From contig NZ_VFSH01000011.1 in the NCBI RefSeq assembly GCF_006385785.1, positions 1 through 63,539 on the forward strand: DNA of 63,539 nt, read 5' to 3'. How positions within the stretch are numbered: the stretch's first letter is position 1; every line of letters begins with the position of its first letter. The translations under genes and the position numbers were made by a program. Below the pieces are notes generated by a model. That model saw only the letters and a program-made list of their open reading frames with translations, was not told where the DNA came from and did no database searches. Positions 10,051 through 21,267 of this stretch are shown here, piece by piece. The stretch is from Streptococcus shenyangsis. Its GTDB lineage: Bacteria; Bacillota; Bacilli; Lactobacillales; Streptococcaceae.

Positions 10051-10650
10051 ATGGTCAACTATCCTCATAAAATTTCATCCCAAAAAAGACAAACATCGCT
10101 TTCTCAACCCCAAAATTTCGCAAATCGAGGAATGTCTTTTGAAAAGATGATTAATGCTACCAACGACTACTATTTGTCTCAGGGCTTGGCTGTTATACAC
10201 AAGAAACCAACCCCTATTCAAATCGTACGAGTGGACTATCCACAACGAAGTCGTGCCAAGATTGTTGAAGCCTATTTTCGACAAGCTTCAACGACAGACT
10301 ATTCTGGCGTTTATAAGGGATATTACATCGACTTTGAAGCCAAGGAAACAAAACAAAAACATGCGATTCCGATGAAAAATTTCCATCCACATCAGATTCA
10401 GCATATGGAACAAGTCCTTGCTCAACAAGGAATCTGCTTTGTCCTTCTTCACTTTTCTTCTCAGCAAGAAACCTACTTATTACCGGCATATGATTTGATT
10501 CGCTTCTATCATCAAGATAAGGGGCAAAAATCAATGCCACTTGGATACATACGAGAATACGGTTACCAGATAAAACTAGGAGCATTTCCACAAATTCCCT
10601 ATCTCGATGTCATCAAAGAACATTTACTAGGTGGTAAACAAGATGAATAA
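10051..10650 (+). CDS. recU: RecU Holliday-junction resolvase
   Basis: 199 residues; AAGGAG lies 6 bases before the ATG. The catalytic nuclease core is present: [14 protein letters not shown] (acidic residues and the E-x-K motif), with [11 protein letters not shown] upstream. RecU cleaves Holliday junctions during recombinational repair and chromosome segregation. It overlaps the pbp1A start by 8 bp, the conserved Firmicute pairing of a resolvase with a class A PBP. That implies translational coupling. Confidence 0.96.
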   Translation: MVNYPHKISSQKRQTSLSQPQNFANRGMSFEKMINATNDYYLSQGLAVIHKKPTPIQIVRVDYPQRSRAKIVEAYFRQASTTDYSGVYKGYYIDFEAKETKQKHAIPMKNFHPHQIQHMEQVLAQQGICFVLLHFSSQQETYLLPAYDLIRFYHQDKGQKSMPLGYIREYGYQIKLGAFPQIPYLDVIKEHLLGGKQDE

Positions 10651-12811
10651 ATACATTCTTATGCGAATATTAAAGTATACTGGAATCTTTTTCCTAACTC
10701 TCTTTATCGCATTATTTCTATTGGGTGGGGGTGTTTTCCTCTATTTTGTAAGTAAAGCTCCAGCACTATCAGATAGTAAATTAGTTGCAACAACTTCGAG
10801 CAAGATTTACGACAATAATAACGAACTCATTGCCGATCTGGGCTCTGAACGCCGAGTAAACGCTCAGGCCAACGAAATTCCTACTGATTTAGTCAAAGCC
10901 ATCGTGTCTATCGAGGACCATCGCTTCTTTGACCACAGAGGGGTAGATACGATTCGGATCATGGGGGCCTTCTTACGTAACTTACAAAGCAACTCTTTAC
11001 AAGGAGGGTCAACCTTAACCCAGCAGTTGATTAAGTTAACCTATTTCTCAACATCAACTTCGGATCAAAATATCTCCCGAAAAGCACAAGAGGCATGGTT
11101 AGCTGTCCAATTGGAACAAAAAGCTACCAAACAAGAAATCCTTACCTACTACATCAATAAGGTCTATATGTCAAATGGTAACTATGGTATGCAGACAGCA
11201 GCCCAAAATTACTACGGAAAAGACTTAAAAGACCTCTCTCTACCTCAATTAGCTTTGCTAGCAGGTATGCCTCAGGCACCAAACCAATACGATCCTTACT
11301 CTCATCCAGATGCAGCGTTGGACCGTCGTAATTTGGTTCTTTCAGAAATGAGAGGACAAGATTACATTAGTGCTGAACAATATGAAAAAGCTATCAACAC
11401 ACCTATCACTGATGGTTTACAAAGTCTTAAGTCAGCTGCTACTTATCCAGCGTATATGGATAACTATCTAAAAGAGGTTATTGAACAAGTAGAGCACGAA
11501 ACGGGATATAATCTTCTTACTACTGGAATGGAAGTCTACACCAATGTAGACAAGGACATTCAACAAAGACTTTGGGATATTTACAATACAGATGAATATG
11601 TCTCTTATCCAGATGATGACCTTCAAGTAGCCTCAACTATCGTAGATACTTCCAATGGTAAAGTCATCGCCCAACTTGGAGCTCGTCACCAAGCAAGCAA
11701 TGTTTCATTCGGTACTAACCAAGCTGTGGAAACCAACCGTGACTGGGGATCAACCATGAAGCCAATCACTGATTATGCCCCAGCCTTAGAATACGGTGTA
11801 TATGATTCAACTGCAGCTACTGTCCACGATATTCCTTATAACTATCCTGGAACAAGTACCCCTCTCTACAACTGGGATAGAGCATATTTTGGTAACATTA
11901 CTCTGCAATATGCCCTTCAACAATCTCGTAACGTACCTGCTGTTGAAACACTAAACAAGGTTGGTTTAGATAGAGCTAAAAACTTCCTAAATGGTTTAGG
12001 CATCGACTATCCTGTAATGCACTATTCAAATGCTATTTCAAGTAATACAACTGAATCTGGTAAACAGTACGGTGCAAGCAGTGAGAAAATGGCTGCGGCT
12101 TACGCTGCATTCGCTAATGGCGGTATCTACCACAAACCAATGTACATCAATAAAATCGTCTTTAGTGATGGTAGTGAAAAAGAATTTTCTGACGCTGGTA
12201 CAAGAGCTATGAAAGAGTCTACTGCCTACATGATGACAGAAATGATGAAAACAGTCTTGACATCTGGAATAGGTTACAACGCCTATCTGCCTGGAATTCC
12301 TCAAGCAGGTAAAACAGGTACTTCTAACTACACAGATGATGAAATTGAAAAACACATCAAGAACACTGGCTATGTAGCTCCAGATGAAATGTTTGTTGGT
12401 TATACTCGTAAGTATTCTATGGCCGTTTGGACAGGTTATACCAACCGTCTCACTCCTATTGTAGGTGATGGCCTCACAGTTGCTGCTAGAGTCTATCGTA
12501 GCATGATGAGCTACCTTGCTCAAAATAACCATCCTGGAGATTGGACAATGCCTGAGGGACTATATAGAAACGGGCAGTTCGTATTCCTAAACGGAGCAAG
12601 AAATACATGGAGTACTCCTGATACACAACAAACACAATCAGATGTAGAGAATCCCTCTACAACAACTGAAAGTTCAACTACCCAAGTAACACCTACTCCT
12701 GGTCAACAATCAAATAATCCTGCTCCAACAAATCCAAATCAGGGACAACCTGGCCAACAAATCCAACAGCAACCACAGGCCCCTCAAGTTCAACAACAAC
12801 CACAACAGTAA
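10643..12811 (+). CDS. pbp1A: Penicillin-binding protein 1A (bifunctional class A PBP)
   Basis: 722 residues from the ATG at 10643, with AGGTGG 8 bases upstream; a GTG at 10631 is less likely. A short cytoplasmic tail and membrane anchor (about 10-36) precede the GT51 glycosyltransferase domain (about 60-240, [21 protein letters not shown]) and the transpeptidase domain with S370-T-M-K, S428-R-N and K557-T-G. The C-terminal tail is rich in Q, P and T. Thr371 and Pro432, often changed in resistant pneumococci, are unchanged. Residues 574-577 read NTGY, where susceptible pneumococci have TSQF. This matches resistance-associated alleles and also many native mitis/oralis sequences. Translationally coupled to recU. 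Confidence 0.96.
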   Translation: MNKYILMRILKYTGIFFLTLFIALFLLGGGVFLYFVSKAPALSDSKLVATTSSKIYDNNNELIADLGSERRVNAQANEIPTDLVKAIVSIEDHRFFDHRGVDTIRIMGAFLRNLQSNSLQGGSTLTQQLIKLTYFSTSTSDQNISRKAQEAWLAVQLEQKATKQEILTYYINKVYMSNGNYGMQTAAQNYYGKDLKDLSLPQLALLAGMPQAPNQYDPYSHPDAALDRRNLVLSEMRGQDYISAEQYEKAINTPITDGLQSLKSAATYPAYMDNYLKEVIEQVEHETGYNLLTTGMEVYTNVDKDIQQRLWDIYNTDEYVSYPDDDLQVASTIVDTSNGKVIAQLGARHQASNVSFGTNQAVETNRDWGSTMKPITDYAPALEYGVYDSTAATVHDIPYNYPGTSTPLYNWDRAYFGNITLQYALQQSRNVPAVETLNKVGLDRAKNFLNGLGIDYPVMHYSNAISSNTTESGKQYGASSEKMAAAYAAFANGGIYHKPMYINKIVFSDGSEKEFSDAGTRAMKESTAYMMTEMMKTVLTSGIGYNAYLPGIPQAGKTGTSNYTDDEIEKHIKNTGYVAPDEMFVGYTRKYSMAVWTGYTNRLTPIVGDGLTVAARVYRSMMSYLAQNNHPGDWTMPEGLYRNGQFVFLNGARNTWSTPDTQQTQSDVENPSTTTESSTTQVTPTPGQQSNNPAPTNPNQGQPGQQIQQQPQAPQVQQQPQQ

Positions 12812-12816
12812 ACGAA

Positions 12817-12848
12817 AATCCTGAGAACTAGAAATTCTCAGGATTTTT
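12817..12848 (+). terminator. Terminator after pbp1A
   Basis: The perfect 11-base stem AATCCTGAGAA/TTCTCAGGATT with a short loop is followed by TTTT, starting 5 bases after the pbp1A stop. Confidence 0.85.
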
Positions 12849-12899
12849 ATATAGTAGATTGAAATAAAATGTGAACAAATTGATTGGGAAATTCAAACT

Positions 12900-13063
12900 C
12901 TACTCTTCGAAAATCTCTTCAAACCACGTCAGCTTCACCTTGCTATATATATATATATATGTGTGTGTGAGTGACTTCGTCAGTCTTATCTACAACCTCA
13001 AAACAGTTTTTTGAGCAGTCTGCGACTGGATTTCTAGTTTGCTCTTTGATTTTCATTGAGTAT
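12900..13063 (+). repeat. BOX element with TA/TG dinucleotide tract
   Basis: boxA (ACTCTTCGAAAATCTCTTC, AAACCACGTCAGC) and boxC (CTACAACCTCAAAACAG through TTGATTTTCATTGAGTATA) are both recognisable. Where boxA normally ends, a (TA)8 tract at 12944-12960 runs into a (GT) tract at 12961-12969. The element lies between the convergent pbp1A and aliA genes. The flanks (12849-12880 and 13067-13120) resemble RUP repeat ends (TAGTAGATTGAAA; TTTCTAACAATGTT on the other side), so BOX may have inserted into an older RUP-like repeat. Confidence 0.8.
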
Positions 13064-13192
13064 AATTTCTAACAATGTTCTAGAAACAATGGTGTAGTAT
13101 TGTAGACTCAATAGGCTGTATTATTCTAGATTCAACTCCCTCTACTAGAAAGACATATAAAGGAGTCGGCTACAAACCAAACTCCCTTACCT

Positions 13193-15172
13193 TTATTTCA
13201 CATGTTTCACAAGGTCTTCTTGCGCTTTTTTATTGGATTCTTCTTTTTCTTTCATCCATTTTTCTTGGGCTTTTTGGTATTCCTCTACAGTGACTGCCTT
13301 GTCTTGAAGTTCCAAGTATTTGTATAGGAGCGGATCGCTTGTCCCCTTGTTACCAGAGAAGGCAAACGGCATCGTAAATGGTACCATCTTAGACAAGATT
13401 GGGCGACCAGTAAGTGTTGTTGTTGGGATAATCAAGGCACTATCTGTCAACCAAGCTTGTGCAGCTGCGTATTTATCATAACGTTTTGCTACGTCTGTTG
13501 TCTCATTTCCAGCTTCAGTTACTAATTTCTCATAGTCGTTTAGACCAACAGTTTTAGCTGCAGCATTATCTGTACCAGCATCAAAGCCAAGGTAGGTTTT
13601 AGTGTTTTCACCAGCTGATGGTTTGATAATATCGAGGTAAGTTGATGGATCGGCAAAGTCAGGACTCCAACCAACATTATCTGAAATATCCCAATCTTCC
13701 CCAGCTGCTGTCTCAGCAAAGTAGGTAATATTCAAGACTTCATCTTTTTGTAATTGTTGAATATCAATTACGACATTATCTGCACCCAAGGTTTCTTCAA
13801 CCGATTGTTTAAAAGACTGTACGCGTTGAACTTTTGTAGTTGCTGTCTGGTCAACTGGCATATCCAAATGAATTGGGAAGGTCACGCCTTCTGCCTGTAA
13901 AGCTGACTTAGCCTTCGCAAATTCAGCCTTAGCCTTGTCTGGATTGTAAAGACCATCTTGGGCATCGGCAAGATTAACATCCTTCCATTCATCTCCATAA
14001 GTTACTAATTTTTCCTTGACCATATCGCCAAAGTTTTTACCATCTGATTGAACAAATGTTGGTGGAACAAAGAGATTACGCAAGATTTTGCTGGCACCAC
14101 TAGCACCGTTCACTTGTGAAGCATAGGCTGTACGGTCAAAACCAAAGGCAATAGCCTGACGGAAATCCTTGTTTAAGAGAGCCTTTTTGGTAGAAGTCTT
14201 TTGTTCGTCGCTGGTCTTAGATGTGTGTTTATAAGATTGACGGTCAATATTTGTCCCTACTAAATAAGTCGTAGAGTCTTGTTGAGTATAAACGATATTG
14301 TCTTTCATACTCTTCTCAAGCTCTGCAAAACTTGCATTTGTTGGATAAAGTCTAGCTGCTGTAAAGCTTCCATCCTTAAAATTCTCTGCTGGTTTGCTGG
14401 TGTCTTGACCATCCCAGAATGACAATTTGATCTTGTCAACATGAACATTGTCCTTATCCCAGTAGTTCGGATTTTTCGCAAATTCAACGGAAGATTTAGC
14501 CACAATAGATTTCAACAAATAAGGACCATTGTACAAGATACTGCTTGGATCCGTAGCTTTGGCAAAATCATCCCCTTTTGAGTTCAAAAACTCTTCATTA
14601 ACTGGTGCCAAGACACCCATTGTTGTTTTAGAATTCCAAAAACTTTCAGGTTTGTTCAATGTGTATTGAACTGTTTGATCATCAAGCGCTTTAATCCCAA
14701 CTTGAGAAAAATCTTTATTTTCCCCTTTAGCGTAGGCATCCAAACCTTTAATCGAATCCTGTACCAAGTAAAGGGCTTGTGATTTCTTATCTGTTGCATA
14801 TTTAAGACCTGTCACAAAGTCCTGTGCCTTAACAGGAGCATACTCTTCTCCCTCAGATGTGTACCACTTGGCATCCTCACGAATCTTATAAGTATAAGTC
14901 AAGCCATCCTTAGAAACCGACCAGTCTTCTGCCAATGAAGGAACAAGGTTCCCATATTTATCATTTTCAAGCAAGCCATCAATGACGTTACTAGTAATAT
15001 TTGAAGTAGCTGCCTTACTGGTTGTCAAATAGTTAAGATTATCTGGGTCTGTCTCGTAGGTAAATGCGAAGGTCTGCTCACCTTTAGCGCCTGAGCCCCC
15101 TGAACAAGCAGCTAAAACACCCGCTGCTAATAAAGTCACTCCCGCAAGAGCCAATACTTTTCTTGTTTTCAT
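13193..15172 (-). CDS. aliA: AliA, oligopeptide-binding lipoprotein
   Basis: 659 residues from the ATG at 15172, preceded by AAAGGAG. An upstream in-frame ATG is ruled out because it lies at or before the predicted transcription start. The lipoprotein signal ends in the lipobox LAAC (about residue 22), so the mature protein is diacylglycerol-anchored outside the membrane. The rest is a cluster C (SBP_bac_5) peptide-binding fold, highly similar to pneumococcal AliA, including NEEFLNSKGDDFAKATDPSS and the KEKEESNKKAQEDL tail. AliA feeds peptides to the AmiCDEF permease, encoded elsewhere. Its place between the capsule locus and pbp1A is the pneumococcal one. Confidence 0.95.
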   Translation of the reverse strand: MKTRKVLALAGVTLLAAGVLAACSGGSGAKGEQTFAFTYETDPDNLNYLTTSKAATSNITSNVIDGLLENDKYGNLVPSLAEDWSVSKDGLTYTYKIREDAKWYTSEGEEYAPVKAQDFVTGLKYATDKKSQALYLVQDSIKGLDAYAKGENKDFSQVGIKALDDQTVQYTLNKPESFWNSKTTMGVLAPVNEEFLNSKGDDFAKATDPSSILYNGPYLLKSIVAKSSVEFAKNPNYWDKDNVHVDKIKLSFWDGQDTSKPAENFKDGSFTAARLYPTNASFAELEKSMKDNIVYTQQDSTTYLVGTNIDRQSYKHTSKTSDEQKTSTKKALLNKDFRQAIAFGFDRTAYASQVNGASGASKILRNLFVPPTFVQSDGKNFGDMVKEKLVTYGDEWKDVNLADAQDGLYNPDKAKAEFAKAKSALQAEGVTFPIHLDMPVDQTATTKVQRVQSFKQSVEETLGADNVVIDIQQLQKDEVLNITYFAETAAGEDWDISDNVGWSPDFADPSTYLDIIKPSAGENTKTYLGFDAGTDNAAAKTVGLNDYEKLVTEAGNETTDVAKRYDKYAAAQAWLTDSALIIPTTTLTGRPILSKMVPFTMPFAFSGNKGTSDPLLYKYLELQDKAVTVEEYQKAQEKWMKEKEESNKKAQEDLVKHVK

Positions 15173-15197
15173 AGTCTTCTCCTTTGTTTTTTTATTC

Positions 15198-15226
15198 ATT
15201 ATAGACCCTTTTTCATGTTCTGTCAA
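15198..15226 (-). promoter_or_regulatory. Consensus promoter of aliA
   Basis: On the minus strand TTGACA (15226-15221), a 17-base spacer and TATAAT (15203-15198) match the consensus perfectly. It lies 26 bases upstream of the start, which also supports the start chosen for aliA. Confidence 0.88.
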
Positions 15227-15292
15227 TAGAATTTTCTGAATTTTAGAAAATTATTTTTTAAACAACAACTTTGCAAAAATATGAATAATATC

Positions 15293-15333
15293 AAAAAATC
15301 CCTCAACTACATTACATAGTCAAGGAATTTTTT
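15293..15333 (-). terminator. Terminator at the end of the capsule locus
   Basis: On the minus strand AAAAATTCCTTGACT pairs along its length (with G-T pairs) with AGTTGAGGGATTTTT across a 9-base loop, ending in a T run. It lies 42 bases after the glf stop. Confidence 0.85.
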
Positions 15334-15374
15334 ATACTATTTCTAAATAATAACTGGGAGTCAGTTTTACTTGT

Positions 15375-16478
15375 TTAATCTAACTCATTTCTCACACACT
15401 GTAAGGCTGCTCCAATTACTTGGTGCATATCGTAATAACGATAGTGTCCTAAACGGCCACCAAAGATAACATTGCCTTGCTCATAAGCCAATTTTTTATA
15501 TGATTTATATAAATGATTATTACGATCATTATTTACTGGATAATAAGGCTCATCACCTTTTTCCCATGTTTTAGAATATTCTTTAGTAATGATAGTCTTT
15601 GCTTGATTTCCAAACTCAAAATGTTTGTGTTCAATAATGCGAGTATATGGGGTATCAGCATCTGTATAGTTGACAACTGCATTTCCTTGGTAATTCTCCA
15701 TATCCAAGGTCTCGTTTTGAAAACGAAGACTACGGTACTCTAGTTCACCCAACTCATAGTCGAAGAATTCATCAATCATACCCGTAAAGACAATCTTAGG
15801 AAAATCTTTCAGATATTGCTCTTTATTCGCGAAGAAATCAACATTTGTTTCTACATCAATGCTTTCATGATCCAACATTTTTTCAACTATTTGAGTATAT
15901 CCACCAATCGGAATCCCTTGATAGGTATCGTTAAAATAGTTGTTATCGTAGGTCAGGCGTACTGGCAAACGGCGAATGATGAAGGCTGGAAGTTCCGTAG
16001 TTGGCTTGCCCCACTGTTTCTCTGTATAGTCTTTGATTAATTTTTCGTAGATGTCTGTACCTACAAGAGAGATCGCCTGTTCTTCCAAATTTTCAGGAGT
16101 TTTGCCATTTAAAACAGCACGTTGCTCATCAATCTTCGCTTGTGCTTCTGCTGGCGTTACAACTCCCCAGAGTTTATTGAAAGTATTCATATTAAAAGGA
16201 AGGTTATAAATCTCTCCCTTATAGTTTGCAACAGGAGAATTTGTGTAACGGTTAAACTCTGCAAACTGATTTACATAATCCCAAATCTCCTTATCAGAAG
16301 TATGGAAGATATGAGCACCATACTGATGAACTTGAATTCCTTCCTCTTCACGAGTATAGATATTACCCGCGATATGATTTCGTTTTTCAATGACTTTTAC
16401 TTTTTTTCCTTTTAAGGCTACTTCATGGGCAAAGACTGCACCAAAGAGACCAGCACCAACAACAAGATAATCGTACAT
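15375..16478 (-). CDS. glf: UDP-galactopyranose mutase
   Basis: 367 residues, normal length. Interconverts UDP-galactopyranose and UDP-galactofuranose; FAD-dependent, cytosolic. The N-terminal FAD motif is YLVVGAGLFGAVFAHE. Signature segments QYGAHIFHTS, YTEKQWGKPTTELPAFIIRRLPVR and GGRLGHYRYYDMHQVI are present. It is the last capsule gene, 62 bp after rmlD, with its own AAAGGAG site. It implies galactofuranose in the capsule repeat. Confidence 0.97.
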   Translation of the reverse strand: MYDYLVVGAGLFGAVFAHEVALKGKKVKVIEKRNHIAGNIYTREEEGIQVHQYGAHIFHTSDKEIWDYVNQFAEFNRYTNSPVANYKGEIYNLPFNMNTFNKLWGVVTPAEAQAKIDEQRAVLNGKTPENLEEQAISLVGTDIYEKLIKDYTEKQWGKPTTELPAFIIRRLPVRLTYDNNYFNDTYQGIPIGGYTQIVEKMLDHESIDVETNVDFFANKEQYLKDFPKIVFTGMIDEFFDYELGELEYRSLRFQNETLDMENYQGNAVVNYTDADTPYTRIIEHKHFEFGNQAKTIITKEYSKTWEKGDEPYYPVNNDRNNHLYKSYKKLAYEQGNVIFGGRLGHYRYYDMHQVIGAALQCVRNELD

Positions 16479-16540
16479 CTTATGCTCCTTTGGAGTTTAT
16501 TATCTGCCTCTTTTATTAGACTAGAAAATCATTCCACTAC

Positions 16541-17392
16541 TTATCTCACTTCTTGTTTGTAAAATTCTTTCAAGGCATCTTGCCAAGTTGGAATGACAAA
16601 TCCAGTAGCTTTAGCTTTAGTCAGGCTCATCGTTGAGTTTAGGGGGCGTTTAGCTTTTGCTGGAAATTGACTGGAATCTACTGGCTTGATTTCCACATCT
16701 GTATCTTTCAAAATTTCAACTGCAAAATCATACCAAGTCGTGTCTTCTGTCGCATCATTTGACAAATGATAATAACCAAATTCCTTGCGATTTTCAGCTA
16801 GGTAGGTCATGAACTCAGCCAAGGTACGAGTCCAAGTCGGACGACCGTGCTGGTCATTTACAACTGTTAAAGTCTTATGATTTTTCGCAAGATTTTGCAT
16901 GGTAAAAACGAAGTTTTTGCCATAATTTCCAAATACCCATGCAGTACGGATAATATAGAAATTAGACACATACTTCTCAACTAATTCTTCTCCCATACGC
17001 TTAGTGCGTCCATATTCTGTCTGTGGATCTGGTCGGTCATCAACTTCCCACTCTTGTCCAACTGGTTTCTTACCGTCAAAGACATAGTCGGTAGAAATAT
17101 AAACTAAAGTCGCACCATGCTTTTCAGATGCTTTTGCGACATTTTCTGTCCCCGTCACATTGATGGCAAAATCCAATTCTTTCCCTTCATCCTCTGCTGC
17201 ATCAACAGCTGTGTAGGCTGCACAGTGGTAGACTAAAGTTGGTTTCACCTCTTCAAAAACCTTCTCAACCATTTCTGCATTGGTAATGTCCATCTCAGCC
17301 ACATCTACTGCCACATATTCTTCATTACGTTCATCTAATAAATAACGAAGTTCAGTTCCTAATTGGCCTTTTGCTCCTGTAATTAAAATCAT
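16541..17392 (-). CDS. rmlD: dTDP-4-dehydrorhamnose reductase
   Basis: 283 residues, SDR-type reductase. Makes dTDP-L-rhamnose from dTDP-4-keto-L-rhamnose, the last Rml step. NAD(P) motif GAKGQLGTELRY; catalytic YxxxK seen as DPQTEYGRTKRMGE; STDYVFDGKK is the family hallmark. It follows rmlB after 65 bp that contain a terminator-like hairpin. Confidence 0.97.
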   Translation of the reverse strand: MILITGAKGQLGTELRYLLDERNEEYVAVDVAEMDITNAEMVEKVFEEVKPTLVYHCAAYTAVDAAEDEGKELDFAINVTGTENVAKASEKHGATLVYISTDYVFDGKKPVGQEWEVDDRPDPQTEYGRTKRMGEELVEKYVSNFYIIRTAWVFGNYGKNFVFTMQNLAKNHKTLTVVNDQHGRPTWTRTLAEFMTYLAENRKEFGYYHLSNDATEDTTWYDFAVEILKDTDVEIKPVDSSQFPAKAKRPLNSTMSLTKAKATGFVIPTWQDALKEFYKQEVR

Positions 17393-17434
17393 CTATAGCC
17401 CTTTCTAATATGTAACCCTTTCCAATATAGCAAT

Positions 17435-17457
17435 AAAAAGCAGTTATTTCCTGCTTT

Positions 17458-17459
<2 letters not shown>
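17435..17459 (-). terminator. Terminator-like hairpin at the rmlB stop
   Basis: On the minus strand AAAAAGCAG/CTGCTTTTT is a perfect 9-base stem with a 7-base loop and a T-rich 3' arm. It overlaps the rmlB stop codon. It could attenuate transcription into rmlD-glf or protect mRNA ends. Confidence 0.6.
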
Positions 17460-19048
<1,589 letters not shown>

Positions 19049-19051
19049 ACT

Positions 19052-19645
19052 TTACAAATCTTCTTTTTTTAAAGGTTTTACATCCTTAAGTAGTGGATGA
19101 TTTTTATCTGCTTCTGAAACCTCTGCTTCTGAAAGATTTTCCCATTCGATGCCAAGACTTGGATCAGCGTAGTTCACAAAGGCATACTTGGGTTTGAGTT
19201 CAAGAGCCCAGTAATCATTGACCAGATAACTATAAGAAACTGTATCTGATAGAACTTGAAAGCCATTGGCCACGCCTCGAGGAACAAAAATTCCCTTGCT
19301 TGCATCAATTACTGTCTGATAGGTATTCCCAAAGGTTTCACCCTCGCGTAGATCAACCCAAGACCCCAGAACTTTCCCTCCGTCTGCTACAGAGATGTAC
19401 TTATCCCAAGGTTCTGCGTGGAGGCCACGAAGGACATTTTTGCGTGAGAAGGATACATTGTTTTGTAATTTCCCTTCTGCAAAGAAAGACTCTGGAAATC
19501 CAAGTGGGAGCATTTTTTCCTTTTGGAAATTTTCTTTAAACCAGCCACGATTATCGCCATGAACAGGGATATCAAATTCCAACATGCCTGGAATAGCCTC
19601 AACCTTGCGTGCTGCAAGCCTCTTGCCGAAAAATTCATCTGTCAT
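19052..19645 (-). CDS. rmlC: dTDP-4-dehydrorhamnose 3,5-epimerase
   Basis: 197 residues, cupin fold. Epimerises dTDP-4-keto-6-deoxyglucose at C3 and C5. Typical segments: HGDNRGWFKENFQ, NNVSFSRKNVLRGLHAEPWDKYI, GIFVPRGVANGFQ. Its start directly abuts the rmlA stop. It matches the streptococcal RmlC type. Confidence 0.96.
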   Translation of the reverse strand: MTDEFFGKRLAARKVEAIPGMLEFDIPVHGDNRGWFKENFQKEKMLPLGFPESFFAEGKLQNNVSFSRKNVLRGLHAEPWDKYISVADGGKVLGSWVDLREGETFGNTYQTVIDASKGIFVPRGVANGFQVLSDTVSYSYLVNDYWALELKPKYAFVNYADPSLGIEWENLSEAEVSEADKNHPLLKDVKPLKKEDL

Positions 19646-20515
19646 CTATGCTTCTCCTATCAAACGGAGCAGATACTGCCCGTATTCATTTTTCTTAAGC
19701 GGTTGAGCTAAGGCCAAAACATCTTCGCGACTGATATAGCCCATGCGGTAAGCAATTTCTTCCAAGTTTGCTACCTGAACATTTTGCATACGTTGCACTG
19801 TCTCGATGTACTGTGAAGCCTCTAATAAACTTTCATGAGTTCCAGTATCCAGCCAAGCAAAGCCACGTCCCATAAGCTCAACGGATAAATCTCCACGATT
19901 CAGATAAGCCTTGTTAACGTCTGTAATTTCCAATTCACCACGAGGGCTTGGTTTTATACTTTTAGAAATTTCTACTACATCATTATCATAGAAATAGAGA
20001 CCTGTAACTGCATAATTTGAACGTGGATGCTCTGGCTTTTCTTCGATAGAAATAGCGTTCATATCCTTGTCAAACTCAACAACACCAAAGCGTTCTGGAT
20101 CCTTCACATGATAGCCAAAGACAGTTGCTCCTGACTCCTTACTAGCTGCCTTTTGTAGCATCTTAGAAAGGCCAGGCCCGTGGTAGATATTGTCACCTAA
20201 GATTAGCGCAACGCTATCACCACCAATAAACTCTTCCCCAATGATAAAAGCTTGTGCCAAACCATCTGGACTTGGTTGCTCTGCATAAGAAAGTTTAATC
20301 CCAAACTCAGATCCGTCTTGAAGAAGCTCTTGGAATCGATGTAAATCTTGTGGAGTTGAAATAATCAAAATATCCCTAATCCCAGCCAACATCAATGTTG
20401 AAAGTGGGTAGTAAATCATCGGTTTATCATAAACCGGCATAAGTTGTTTTGATGCAGCTCGGGTCAAAGGATATAAACGTGTCCCCGAACCACCTGCTAG
20501 AATAATACCTTTCAT
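19646..20515 (-). CDS. rmlA: Glucose-1-phosphate thymidylyltransferase
   Basis: 289 residues. Makes dTDP-glucose from dTTP and glucose 1-phosphate, the first Rml step. The nucleotidyltransferase signature is [33 protein letters not shown] and [17 protein letters not shown] are family-typical. It follows a 383-bp gap that carries a strong hairpin, so it may begin a separate transcript. Confidence 0.97.
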   Translation of the reverse strand: MKGIILAGGSGTRLYPLTRAASKQLMPVYDKPMIYYPLSTLMLAGIRDILIISTPQDLHRFQELLQDGSEFGIKLSYAEQPSPDGLAQAFIIGEEFIGGDSVALILGDNIYHGPGLSKMLQKAASKESGATVFGYHVKDPERFGVVEFDKDMNAISIEEKPEHPRSNYAVTGLYFYDNDVVEISKSIKPSPRGELEITDVNKAYLNRGDLSVELMGRGFAWLDTGTHESLLEASQYIETVQRMQNVQVANLEEIAYRMGYISREDVLALAQPLKKNEYGQYLLRLIGEA

Positions 20516-20644
20516 AGTAGGGTACCTTTCTTTGTTGTTTTAGAGTCAATTACTATTAATTATGTACTGCTCCAAAAGGAAAATAATCATCACATTTTTT
20601 CAAATTATTATCTAAAAAAATACAGAAAAACTCTTCTTTATCTA

Positions 20645-20696
20645 TAAAAATTCACTTATTTCATATTATATTTAGCATAAAATGAAATAAGCGAAT
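20645..20696 (-). terminator. Predicted intrinsic terminator upstream of rmlA, inside the capsule locus
   Basis: On the minus strand ATTCGCTTATTTCAT and ATGAAATAAGTGAAT form a 15-base stem (one G-T pair), followed by a short T run (TTTTTA). It lies in the 383-bp gap 20516-20898, which otherwise holds nothing I recognise. I could not find a convincing new promoter between it and rmlA. Confidence 0.7.
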
Positions 20697-20898
20697 TCTA
20701 CTTTGTTTGTATACAATTAAAAATCAATTCCTAAGGATATTTCAAATAACTGTGTAAAAAACATAATTTCACCATTTCTTAGTTTTTCAATGCTAAATTA
20801 CATAGTAACCGGAGAGCTATTAGAAATCTCTAACTTCCTCGTCGTAAAAAAATGACAATGAGATACTTATTGATTTCAATTCATTAACAAAATGTGAA

Positions 20899-21084
20899 CT
20901 AGACAAGTGAGTTCGTCTCCTTAACAAACACTTCCAAGCGATTACTTTCCTCATTCAGTTGTCTTAATCTACGACTTACATCATCAGATAAGTCATACTC
21001 ACCATTTAAAATGGATAAAATATGTTGTTTTTCTTCATCAGTATTCTCTTCAATAAGTACATCTTTAAAAAATACTGCCATCAT
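20899..21084 (-). CDS. Small hypothetical protein in the capsule locus
   Basis: 61 residues from the ATG at 21084 (a second ATG follows at once). It has an unusually good Shine-Dalgarno (GAGGTGAT, matching eight bases of the 16S tail). The protein is acidic, Glu/Asp/Asn-rich and predicted helical (DEEKQHILSILNGE, SRRLRQLNEESNRL), with no membrane segment. I do not recognise it. It lies 183 bp after fnlC and before the strong hairpin at 20645-20696. The good ribosome site favours a real gene. Confidence 0.5.
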   Translation of the reverse strand: MMAVFFKDVLIEENTDEEKQHILSILNGEYDLSDDVSRRLRQLNEESNRLEVFVKETNSLV

Positions 21085-21267
21085 TATCACCTCACTGCAA
21101 TTGTTAAAGTGTTGTTACTTCATTCTATCAAACATAGGGCGCAAAAACAAGGCAAAAATCCAATAGATTGGCTATCTCTCGACTATCAAGTAAGACATTT
21201 CCATCAAATACGTTCAATTTTATTCCTCTTCTATTAAGAATTGATTATTTTATTAAAAATATACAAT

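Noticed and set aside
9984..10068. Longer ypsA with 28 extra residues
   Set aside because: It would overlap the recU start and promoter and lacks a Shine-Dalgarno; the inner ATG has AGAAAGGG.
13141..13192. Terminator after aliA
   Set aside because: The 8-base stem there has wobble pairs and no T run, so the evidence is too weak for a call.
15172..15226. Longer aliA with 18 extra N-terminal residues
   Set aside because: The upstream ATG lies at or before the predicted transcription start and has no ribosome site; the inner ATG gives a proper lipoprotein signal.
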